From positions 1 through 21,663 of the forward strand of contig CAZUVM010000135.1 in NCBI GenBank assembly GCA_964623885.1: 21,663 nucleotides of DNA. The letters run 5' to 3'. Made by a program: the position numbers and the translations under genes. The stretch is from CAZUVM01 sp964623885 (lineage in GTDB: Bacteria > Verrucomicrobiota > Verrucomicrobiia > Limisphaerales > UBA8199). This document shows, piece by piece, positions 1-8,500 of this stretch (positions are counted from its first letter, which is position 1; the number at the start of each line of letters is the position of its first letter). The notes beneath the pieces are model-generated. The model did no database searches and was not told the origin of the DNA. It saw only the letters and a list, made by a program, of their open reading frames with translations.

Positions 1-1022
1 CAGGCGACAAGCTCACCGCGCACAGTTTTCTGATTGCAACGGGCTCGCGGATCGCACCCAGTCCCCTGCCCCAGCTTGACGATTTGGATTGCCTGAACAG
101 CGATTCCGCGCTCGATTTGGAGCGACTGCCGAAGTCCATCATTGTGCTGGGAGGCGGCGCGGTCGCGGTCGAGTTTGCCCAACTCTTTGTGAGGTTTGGC
201 GTGCGGGTCATGCTCATTCAGCGCAGCCCGCACATCTTGCATGAATTCGACGAAGACGCGGCAGCAGAGATCGAAAATGTGTTCCAACGAGAGGGGATTC
301 ACGTCTACACGGGCACCCGGTTGCTCGATGCGCGATGCGCGGGAGCGCACAAGGAGATAGTCTTTCAGCACGAAGGCAACACCACACGTGTGCAGGCAGA
401 AGAGATCTTTTTCGCGTTGGGACGGCGTCCGAATCTTGGTTCTTTAGGATTGGAGAAAGCCGGGGTTGCGGTCGAGAACGAGCGGATCAAGACCGACCGC
501 TTCATGCAGACCAGCGTGCCGCATATTTATGCCGCGGGCGATTGCACCGGCTTGCACGAGATCGTGCACATCGCGATCCAGCAGGGCGAAATCGTCGCCC
601 ACAACATCGCCGAGCCGAATCACCGCAAACAAATGGATTATCGGCTTTTAACGGAAGTGATCTTCACCGAACCACAAGTCGCCACGGTTGGGCTGACGGA
701 GAAGAAAGCACATGTGGCCAACATCCCGTATGAAGTCGCCAAGTACCCGTTCAATGATCACGGCAAGTCTTTGATCATGGAAGCCAAGGATGGGTTCGTG
801 AAGTTGCTGGCTGAACCGATGACCGGCGAGATCCTGGGTGGCTGCTGCGTCGGGCCGGCCGGAGGAGAGCTAATCCACGAGGTGATTGTGGCTATGTCCA
901 AGCGGATGACCGTGCAGGAATTCGCCGCGGTTCCGCATTACCATCCAACATTAGCCGAGATTTGGACCTACCCTGCGGAAGAGTTGACCGAGAGAATCGG
1001 CACTGCGCGTGCAAAAAGATGA
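1..1022 (+). CDS. Dihydrolipoamide dehydrogenase-like flavoprotein (pyridine nucleotide-disulfide oxidoreductase), 5'-truncated
   Basis: The frame is open from base 3 through the window edge, so the gene begins upstream; the TTG at 84 is internal, because in-frame codons before it encode FLIATGSR, the usual ATG motif of this family. What remains is the NAD-binding Rossmann segment (VLGGGAVAVEFAQL), the second FAD-binding motif (HIYAAGDCTG) and the C-terminal dimerisation domain. The latter carries HYHPTLAE, matching the His-Glu catalytic pair of lipoamide dehydrogenases and glutathione-reductase-like enzymes. The N-terminal redox-active CxxxxC lies outside the window, so substrate cannot be fixed. 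Lipoamide dehydrogenase-like is favoured over mercuric reductase because the C-terminus has no cysteine pair. It would act in the cytoplasm as an FAD- and NAD(P)-dependent homodimer. Its TGA overlaps the ATG of the next gene (ATGA), suggesting translational coupling. Confidence 0.88.
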   Translation, partial: GDKLTAHSFLIATGSRIAPSPLPQLDDLDCLNSDSALDLERLPKSIIVLGGGAVAVEFAQLFVRFGVRVMLIQRSPHILHEFDEDAAAEIENVFQREGIHVYTGTRLLDARCAGAHKEIVFQHEGNTTRVQAEEIFFALGRRPNLGSLGLEKAGVAVENERIKTDRFMQTSVPHIYAAGDCTGLHEIVHIAIQQGEIVAHNIAEPNHRKQMDYRLLTEVIFTEPQVATVGLTEKKAHVANIPYEVAKYPFNDHGKSLIMEAKDGFVKLLAEPMTGEILGGCCVGPAGGELIHEVIVAMSKRMTVQEFAAVPHYHPTLAEIWTYPAEELTERIGTARAKR

Positions 1023-1927
1023 GAGCGCAAATTATCGGCCTGGTCTTATTCGCGCTGACGGCGTTAAGCCAGGCGCCCGATGTACCGCTTTATAAACAAG
1101 GGCGGTGGGCGGTGGAAGCGGAGAACAAGATTAGCGCCGCCACACGCGAGCTGTTTGACACGACAAACGTGATCAAGCTGGAGGAAGTGAACCTGCAACT
1201 AAAGCGCACGTCCTGCCAAATGGAATTGCTTGCGCCCAGAACGAACAAGCTGTCGTCGCGGGAAATTTATGCGCTCGCCCGGGGGAGTCATTTGCGCGTC
1301 GGTTGGGCTTACTTGTGCGATAAATGCGATGAGTGGCACGTGAATTTGGCCGGCGGGTACGCCATTGGCACTAATGCCATTGCGACTTGCTTCCATGTCG
1401 TCCAGCCGGGACATGAGATCAAAGCCGGCTGCCTGGTCGCGGTGGATGATGCCGGCGCCGTTTTTCCAGTGACTGAAATCCTGGCGGCCAATCGGTACAG
1501 TGACGCCTGCATTATTCGAGTGACCGGCGAGGGACTTAAGCCGCTGCCGTTAAACACAAACGCGTATCCCGGTGATATTGCCTATTGCTATAGCGATCCG
1601 CTCGACCACCAAGGCTATTTCAGCGACGGCATCATCAATCGTTTCTATCAATTCCCCGGCCGGCGGCCGTTTGGCGCTCCTGCCCTGGCGGCATATGCGC
1701 CGACGCGCATCAACATTGGTACCGATTGGGCGCCAGGTTCGAGCGGTTCAGCTGTGCTCGACGACTGCGGCAATGCCATTGGCCACGTCTCGACAATTGC
1801 AACGGTGAGCGAACAGGAAGATACCGAAGCCGGCGTGCTACGTTTCCCTGGCCCTACAATGATCGTTTTTCACGAGGCGGTCGCCGCCCGCGACGTGTTG
1901 AAGCTGATAACAAACAAACAGGAGTAA
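1019..1927 (+). CDS. Secreted trypsin-like serine protease (S1 fold)
   Basis: A 302-residue protein starting at the ATG that overlaps the previous stop codon; a TTG at 962 would extend it but would lie deep inside the upstream gene. Residues 1-19 form a short signal peptide ending SQA. The catalytic triad of a chymotrypsin-fold protease can be assigned: His126 in ATCFHVV, Asp162 in YSDACIIRV and Ser242 in PGSSGSAVLD, each in the expected order and hydrophobic setting. Just before the His strand is CDKCDEWH (100-107), a CxxC pair that could form a disulfide or bind metal. There is no PDZ domain, so it is not a standard DegP/HtrA. It is likely exported to the periplasm or surface. The substrate is unknown. 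It is probably cotranscribed with the flavoprotein, although an obvious functional link is missing. Confidence 0.8.
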   Translation: MRAQIIGLVLFALTALSQAPDVPLYKQGRWAVEAENKISAATRELFDTTNVIKLEEVNLQLKRTSCQMELLAPRTNKLSSREIYALARGSHLRVGWAYLCDKCDEWHVNLAGGYAIGTNAIATCFHVVQPGHEIKAGCLVAVDDAGAVFPVTEILAANRYSDACIIRVTGEGLKPLPLNTNAYPGDIAYCYSDPLDHQGYFSDGIINRFYQFPGRRPFGAPALAAYAPTRINIGTDWAPGSSGSAVLDDCGNAIGHVSTIATVSEQEDTEAGVLRFPGPTMIVFHEAVAARDVLKLITNKQE

Positions 1928-1933
1928 AGCGTA

Positions 1934-3571
1934 CTAACTGTCGAGAACCTCGCGAACGTGCCGGGCCAGGCTGGCGGCGAGGAACGGTTTTTGCAAAAAG
2001 TGCTTGCCGCGCCGGATTACGCCATGTTCACCGATCACTTCCTCCGAATAGCCCGAGGTAAAGAGAATCTTCAGGTCGGGACGCGACGCGCGCAATGCGA
2101 CGGCCATTTCCTTGCCGCCCATTGCGGGCATGACGACGTCGGTCAGGACGAGATCAATTTTGCCCTGGTGCTGTTGGGCCACACGCAGGCCTTCTTCACC
2201 GTCCCCGGCCTCGACGACCGTGTAACCGCGCTCGCGCAAAGTCATGGCGGCCAACTCACGTACCATGGGCTCGTCTTCGACGAGGAGCACGGTTTCGGAA
2301 CCGCCGGCAGCCGGGACGCCTGGTCCTGCGGCCTGCACCGGTTCCACCGGGTCCTGGACCTGCGGAAAATAGAAGCGGAACGTTGTGCCCTTGCCCAATT
2401 CACTTTCAACGGCGATATGGGCGCCGCTTTGTTTGGCGATACCGAAGCAGGTAGCCAATCCAAGGCCGGTGCCTTTGCCAGGCGGTTTAGTCGTGAAGAA
2501 GGGCTCAAACAAGTGCGCTTTCACCTCTTCGGGCATGCCCGTTCCGGAATCCGAAATTGCCAACAACACGTAATTGCCTGGTACGATCCCAGGCACCTCC
2601 CTTAGCCCGGCTGCGCCGACCACCACGTTGGCGGTAGTCACGGTAAGTTCGCCGCCGGACGGCATGGCATCACGCGCGTTCACAGCCAGGTTCATGATCA
2701 CCTGTTCGAGTTGTCCGGGATCGGCTTTTATAAGCGCCAAATGCTCGTCGAGCACGGCAGCAAACTCGATATCCTCACCAATGAGCCGGCGCAACATGCG
2801 TTCGAGATTGGAAATGACCTCGTTAAGTTTAAGCACGCGGGCCTCGATCGCTTGTTTACGGCTGAACGTAAGCAACTGGCGAGTAAGCCCGGCGGCCATT
2901 GAGGCGCATTTGTCGATCTGCTCAGCGTGTTTACGGCGCGCGTCGCAAGGTTCGAGTTGGCTCAATAGCAGTTCGCTATGACCACCAATGGCGGTGAGAA
3001 TATTGTTAAAATCATGGGCTACACCGGCGGCGAGCCGCGCGACAGCTTCGAGTTTCTGCGCCTGGCGCAGTTGCTCTTCACTCTGCCGCAGAGCGGTTTC
3101 AGCGGCGCGCTTGGCCGCGCGGGTTTGGGCCTCGCGCAGCTCGCGTTCGATGGCGGGAACCAGCCGGGCGAGCTTGCGCTTCATGATGAAATCATGCGCG
3201 CCGGCTTTCATCGCGGCGACGGCGGTTTCCTCGCTCACAACCGCCGATACCAGAATAAAGGGCAGATCCTGGCCGCAAGTTTTAACCAGTTCCAAGGCTT
3301 CAAACCCGCCAAAGCCGGGCATTTCGTAATCCGAAATAACCATGTCCCAGGTTTGCTTTTGAAGGGCCGCCCGCATTTCCGGCGCGGTCCAGACGCGCTC
3401 GTGCTGGGGCTGGTAGCCCACCTTTCGCAACGCGTGCAATAGAATCACCGCATCGTTCTCGGAATCGTCGGCAATCAGTACCCGGAGGGGCCGGGAGTTT
3501 ATTGCCGGCGATTCAGGCTGCGGCAGCGAGTTGATGCTCGTCTCTTCCATTTGTTGAGGTGGCTTCATCAC
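1934..3571 (-). CDS. Hybrid sensor histidine kinase with receiver domains at both ends (REC-HisKA-HATPase-REC)
   Basis: A 545-residue soluble protein. Residues 28-145 are a receiver domain with acidic pair Asp35/Asp36, phosphoacceptor Asp81 (ISDYEMPG) and conserved Lys131. A coiled coil (about 140-175) leads to the dimerisation/phosphotransfer domain with His186 in GVAHDFNN. The ATPase domain carries the N box (NLAVNARDAMPSGG), Asp341-Ser-Gly, and the GKGTGLGL lid glycines at 366-372. A second receiver (425-545) has Asp478 in LVLTDVVMP and Lys528. No transmembrane segment and no DNA-binding domain are present, so it would take phosphate from or pass it to other proteins. The first 59 bases lie inside the 3' end of the upstream membrane kinase gene, implying coupled expression; a later ATG at 3550 is a possible start. 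It ends 6 bp from the convergent protease gene. Confidence 0.93.
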   Translation of the reverse strand: MMKPPQQMEETSINSLPQPESPAINSRPLRVLIADDSENDAVILLHALRKVGYQPQHERVWTAPEMRAALQKQTWDMVISDYEMPGFGGFEALELVKTCGQDLPFILVSAVVSEETAVAAMKAGAHDFIMKRKLARLVPAIERELREAQTRAAKRAAETALRQSEEQLRQAQKLEAVARLAAGVAHDFNNILTAIGGHSELLLSQLEPCDARRKHAEQIDKCASMAAGLTRQLLTFSRKQAIEARVLKLNEVISNLERMLRRLIGEDIEFAAVLDEHLALIKADPGQLEQVIMNLAVNARDAMPSGGELTVTTANVVVGAAGLREVPGIVPGNYVLLAISDSGTGMPEEVKAHLFEPFFTTKPPGKGTGLGLATCFGIAKQSGAHIAVESELGKGTTFRFYFPQVQDPVEPVQAAGPGVPAAGGSETVLLVEDEPMVRELAAMTLRERGYTVVEAGDGEEGLRVAQQHQGKIDLVLTDVVMPAMGGKEMAVALRASRPDLKILFTSGYSEEVIGEHGVIRRGKHFLQKPFLAASLARHVREVLDS

Positions 3572-5492
3572 TCAGGGTGAAACAGAAAGTGGCGCCCTGG
3601 TCGATCGCACCTTCCGCCCAGATTTTGCCGCGGTGGCGGCGGATGACGCGTTGGACGGTCGCCAAGCCCACGCCCGTTCCACGGAACTGGCCCTGGTCGT
3701 GCAAGCGCTTGAAAGGAGCGAATAACTGGCCGGCACGCGCCATGTCAAAACCGGCGCCGTTATCACGGACGAAGTACGTGCGTGCTCCGTTGCACTGCGG
3801 CAGCGCTCCGAATTCAATCCGAGCGCGCGGACGTTTTGCAGTGAATTTCCATGCGTTCCCCAGCAGATTCTCAAGCACGACCCGCAGCAATCGTGCATCG
3901 CCTTCGACGGTCAATCCGTCGGCTATAGCCCAATCCACCAGGCGATCGGGGTCCTTCTGCTTTAACTCGGCCGAAACGGATTTAGCAACCTTGCTCAGGT
4001 CGACCTGCTCAAGCACGAGCTCGTGCCGAGACATATTGGATAAGGCCAGGAGCGCTTCAATAATCTCCTCCATGTGTTGGCTGCTGGCGCGGAGGCGCTG
4101 CGCGTAGTCGCGGCCTTCCGTGTCCAAACGACCGGCGTATTCGTCAATGAGAATCTGGCTGAAGCTGTCAATATTCTGCAAAGGCGAACGGAGATCGTGC
4201 GACACGGAGTAGCTGAAGGCTTCCAATTCTTTGTTTGCAGCCTCCAGCTCCGCAGCACGGTCCTGGAGCTCCTTGTTCAGGCTCGAGATGTGTTTCTCGA
4301 CCTGCTTGCGTTCGGAAATATCCCGAATGGCGCTGGTGACCAACAGTCCCTTTTCAGCCACCAACGGTTTGGTGCTGATCTCAATAGGGAACTCGCGGCC
4401 ATCTTTGTGGAGACCGCAAAGCTCAAGAGTGGTTTCCGGGGGGCGTCCTTCGCGTTCCGCGAAGAATCCCGTATAATACTGTCGCTGAGCCTGGCGCACA
4501 CGTTCCGGAACGAGCAGAGCCATGCTCTCGCCTTGCAGTTCGCGTTGCGAATAACCGAACAAGCGCCCTGCTTGAGGATTACTGCCGACGATCTTGCCCT
4601 CGGCATTGACAATGACCAACGCGTCCGGCATTGAACCCAACAACCGATCGAGTTTGGCCTGCGCCTTGGCACGACCGCCCAGGGCGATCAGGCCCCACAA
4701 TCCAAAAGCCACAACCAGCACTACCGCCAAAACACTGGCGCCCACACCGGAGAGTCTGACGCGTTCGGCCAGTCCTGCTACTGTATTTTGTTGCTCGAGC
4801 AATTCAGCATGCTTGGTCTTTTCCAGAAAAGTCAGGCTTCGCCGAATTTCCTCCATTAGAGTATTGCCTTCATCAGTGAGCCTTCGCTGACCGGCGCCGC
4901 GAAACAAATTCTTTTTCCCAAGATCCACCATCTCCTTCATAGCTTTCAGGTGTTGGCCAATAACCGGTTCAATCAGGGCCAAAGCTTCCAGTGCGCCCCG
5001 GTCACCGCGCAGCAGAACCTTCAATTCATCCACCTGCTCCGGAACGGTTTTGGCCGCGGTGTAGAAAGGATCCAAGTGTGACTGCTTGCCGGAAATCGCA
5101 AAACTGCGGGCGGCGCTTTCGACTTCCCCCAAGCCCGTGGAGATTTGGGCCAGCTTTGCCAAAACCTCACGAGTGTGATTGACCGAGGCATTGGCGCGGC
5201 GAAGCTGCTCTCCATTACGCTCCGACTGGGTGACGAACACAGCCAAAGTCGCCAGGGCAAGTACGAAGCAAGCGCCCCAAGCGGCTGCGGTCGCGGCCGA
5301 TCGGAGTGTCCACTTTCTGGACGACTCCGGCCTGACCGAACGCGCAACACCCCGGTCGCCACTGCTTCCGTTCTTTTGATCTTGACCGGAAGTCACGCAG
5401 ATGAAAAAGCCAGTTCTGTGCCATGAGGAAATTACCGAGGACCACAAAAGCAATATAAGTCTCACGCTTGGTGATTGCCGTTGGCAGGGCAT
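3513..5492 (-). CDS. Membrane sensor histidine kinase, CHASE3-PAS-HisKA-HATPase
   Basis: A 659-residue protein in the longest reading. A transmembrane helix at about 66-88 and another at about 247-272 flank a periplasmic helical segment of about 155 residues. Its content (repeated charged helices, ISTGLGEVESAARSF) fits a CHASE3 sensor. A PAS domain follows (about 280-395, GYSQRELQG and SAIRDISERKQ). The phosphotransfer domain has His432 in SVSHDLRSPLQ. The ATPase domain has NLLGNAWKFT, RDNGAGFDM and GTGVGLATV, resembling the phytochrome-like class of kinases. No receiver is attached. The first 60 or so residues are atypical and may not be translated; in-frame alternatives such as the GTG near residue 33 cannot be excluded. 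The partner is probably the overlapping downstream hybrid kinase. The gene diverges from the large repeat-containing kinase gene. Confidence 0.9.
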   Translation of the reverse strand: MPCQRQSPSVRLILLLWSSVISSWHRTGFFICVTSGQDQKNGSSGDRGVARSVRPESSRKWTLRSAATAAAWGACFVLALATLAVFVTQSERNGEQLRRANASVNHTREVLAKLAQISTGLGEVESAARSFAISGKQSHLDPFYTAAKTVPEQVDELKVLLRGDRGALEALALIEPVIGQHLKAMKEMVDLGKKNLFRGAGQRRLTDEGNTLMEEIRRSLTFLEKTKHAELLEQQNTVAGLAERVRLSGVGASVLAVVLVVAFGLWGLIALGGRAKAQAKLDRLLGSMPDALVIVNAEGKIVGSNPQAGRLFGYSQRELQGESMALLVPERVRQAQRQYYTGFFAEREGRPPETTLELCGLHKDGREFPIEISTKPLVAEKGLLVTSAIRDISERKQVEKHISSLNKELQDRAAELEAANKELEAFSYSVSHDLRSPLQNIDSFSQILIDEYAGRLDTEGRDYAQRLRASSQHMEEIIEALLALSNMSRHELVLEQVDLSKVAKSVSAELKQKDPDRLVDWAIADGLTVEGDARLLRVVLENLLGNAWKFTAKRPRARIEFGALPQCNGARTYFVRDNGAGFDMARAGQLFAPFKRLHDQGQFRGTGVGLATVQRVIRRHRGKIWAEGAIDQGATFCFTLSDEATSTNGRDEHQLAAAA

Positions 5493-5531
5493 GAATGCTG
5501 CTTATGTCCTCTACCGCAGCTTTGCAAACCC

Positions 5532-8500
5532 ATGAACGCAACTGGTTTTTCGCGGAATCAGGCTCCGTATGCCCCGCGACGGGACACGTTTAGAGCGCGA
5601 AAGTGCAGTCCGGGGTTCAAGTTTGAGAACATATTGCTTCGTGCCGCAGTGGCGGCTGGATTTTTTGCATCTTTGACGGCCGCGTTGGCCGCGGAGCCGC
5701 TCACGAGCTTACGAGACCTTTATTCGCTCAACCGCTCTGAGGCGCTGGAGAGCCGACCCTTCCGTTTTCGTGGTTTGGTGCTTTGCTATGACTCCGAATG
5801 GAACCAGCTCTTTGTTCGCGATGACCATGACACGGTTTATTTCGACCCCAACAGATTCACCAATTCCGTCACCCCCGGGCAAAGGATCGAGATCACCGCG
5901 TCGAGCACCTGGCTGCAAAACCAGGCGGCGCTGACCAATCTCTCACTCACCGTTGTCGGCGAATCGACATTGCCAACACCGCGCAAGGTCGATTTTTCCC
6001 AGTTGGCGTCGGCGAATGGCGAATGGATTCAAACGGAAGCTCGCGTGCGGGTTGCCGAGACAAGCAAAGGCAAACTGGGTTTGCTCCTGCAGGCCTCGGA
6101 GCACGAATGCCTGGCTTATGTTATGGGCCCGTTGCCGAAGATTGATTCTCTGACCTTGATCGGCTCGACCATCAGCCTCAAAGGCATTCTTACCAGCACG
6201 GCCCAGGACGGCAAATCTGTTGCGACGATTATTGTGCCGGGCATTAGCCAAATCAAAGTGCTGGAGCGGGCGACAGTATCGCCCCGAAGCCTGCCAGTGA
6301 TTTCGATCGAAGCACTGCTGACACGCTCTCTTGGCCCTTGGACCAACGACCCCGTACGCGTTCAGGGAACGGTGTTGACGGCAAAGCCAGCTGAACAACT
6401 TGTGCTTAAGGATCCAACCGGCACCCTCCGCGCTCAGGTAATACAGGGTGGCGCTCTGGATCACGATACCAGGGTGAACGTATGGGGATACCTGCGCTTG
6501 CTTCCCGATGAAACGGTATTGGAGGACGCTTTCTACGAGATTGCGCCTGTCGATGCCGCCCAAGCGGCACGCAACACCTTCCAGTCGACCACAAACACCA
6601 ACGCCCCGCATTTGCCAATTACACGCATCACTACCATCTCAAAGCTAACGTCGAAGGAATCCGCCCAAGGATATCCCGTGCAACTCCACGGTGTGATCAC
6701 CTACGCAGACCCGCAGTGGCGCGCCGGATTTATCCAGGACAACTCCGGTGCGATTTATTTCCCGCTCACTCAGACCAACATCAAAGCCGGCGACTGGGTT
6801 GAGCTTTCAGGTCAGACGGCGCCAGGCACGTTCGCGCCGGTTATCTCCAATACCTCTCTAAGGGCGCTGACCCGGACCAACTTTCCGACGGCAATTAAAG
6901 CCGATCTCCAGGATGTCGCGGATGGACATCTGGATGCCCGCTGGGTCGAACTCGAAGGCCTGGTGCAGAGGGTCGATACGGAGCCAGGCCACATTCGACT
7001 GAGTTTAATCTCGCATCAGGGCCGCTTCCATGCGGTAGTGCCAAGCTCAGAACCTTTCACGAATCATCTTGTTGACGCACGAGTCCGCCTCCGTGGCGTG
7101 TGCGGCGCCGAACTGAATTCCCGAAACCAATTGTCGGGCATCCTCCTGCATATTCCCAGCGTTCAAAGGATCAAAATCCAGGAACCCCCGCCCGAAGATC
7201 CCTTTTCCATCCCGGCAAGGCCGGTAGCAGCAGTCGCGACGTTTGATCCCGACCTTCAAGCCGGTCACCGGCTTAAGCTCGCCGGCACCATCATCTTCGT
7301 CGTGCCGGGACAAGCGGTATTCCTGCAGGATCCCACTGGCGGCATCCGTCTGCGTACTGCCGATACCGAAGCCTTTAGCATCGGTACCGCGGTCGAAGTT
7401 TTGGGCTTCCCTATTCTGGGCGACTTCGCGCCACAGTTGGACGAGATCGTTCTGCACCCGCTAGGTCCGGCGCCGCTGCCGACGCCTACAAAGACAACAG
7501 CCGAACAGATCCTGATCCACGGGACCAATGATGCCGCGTTGGTGCAACTCGAAGCCCAATTGCTACAGGAACCGGCGAATTCAGCCCGTCCGCAACTAAT
7601 ACTTCGGGACGGTTCGGTGATCTTCACCGCTCAGCTTCAGAATCGAGCCGTTATCGAACGGGTGCTCCGCTTCCGCGCGGGAAGCCTGCTTCGGCTCACG
7701 GGAATTTGCGCGATCCAAGGCAACGACCGGCACGAACCTCAGACGTTCCGGCTGCTGGTCGCACAACCATCCGGCGTGCAATTGCTCCACGCGCCGTCAT
7801 CTTTGACTTGGCGCCACCTTGCATTCGGCGCGGCTGGTCTGGCCTTTGCTGCCATGTTCATCCTCGCCTGGATTGCCTCGCTCCGCCGCCAGGTACGCTC
7901 TCGAACAGAGGCCCTGGCCTACGAACGCCATCTCTTAACGGTTCTCTTCGATAACTTGCCGGATGCTGTTTATTTCAAAGACCGCCAGTCGCGCTTTGTC
8001 AGGTTCAGCAAATCTTTTGGCAGGCTCTTTAATGTGCCGGATCTTCAGTCGATTCATGGCAAAACCGATTTCGATTTCTTCACCGAGGAACATGCGCGCG
8101 CCGCGTTCGATGACGAGCAAGAGATCATCAGCACTGGCGCGCCGATCGTAGGCAAGATTGAAAAGGAAACGCATTTGGACGGCCGGGTTACCTGGGCCCT
8201 TACGAGCAAAATGCCCTGGCGCAATGACCACGGCCAAATCATAGGGACTTTCGGCGTATCTAAAGACGTAACGCCCATCAAAGAAGCCGAGTTGAAATTG
8301 GAAGACCTGCACAAGCAACTATTGCAAACCTCGCGGCAGGCCGGAATGGCTGAAGTGGCCACCAGCATCCTTCATAATGTGGGCAATGTGCTCAATAGCG
8401 TGAACGTTTCCACCTCGCTGCTGCTTGAGCGCGCGAGCAACTGCAAAACGGCGGACCTCTCGCGTGTGGCCGCGCTGCTGAAGCAGCATTCGGCGGACTT

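Noticed and set aside
962..1018. TTG start at 962 for the serine protease
   Set aside because: It would add 19 residues inside the upstream gene and bury the signal peptide; the ATG at 1019 gives a normal signal peptide and an ATGA overlap.
84..1022. Flavoprotein gene as a complete gene starting with TTG at 84
   Set aside because: In-frame codons from base 3 encode the conserved FLIATGSR motif, so the gene continues upstream of the window.
1958..2605. A 215-codon plus-strand frame opposite the hybrid kinase
   Set aside because: It is antisense to strongly conserved kinase and receiver domains and its product resembles no family; it is a by-product of GC-rich codon use.
5943..6611. A 222-codon minus-strand frame inside the large sensor kinase gene
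   Set aside because: It is antisense to the repeat ectodomain with no recognisable motif or start signal.
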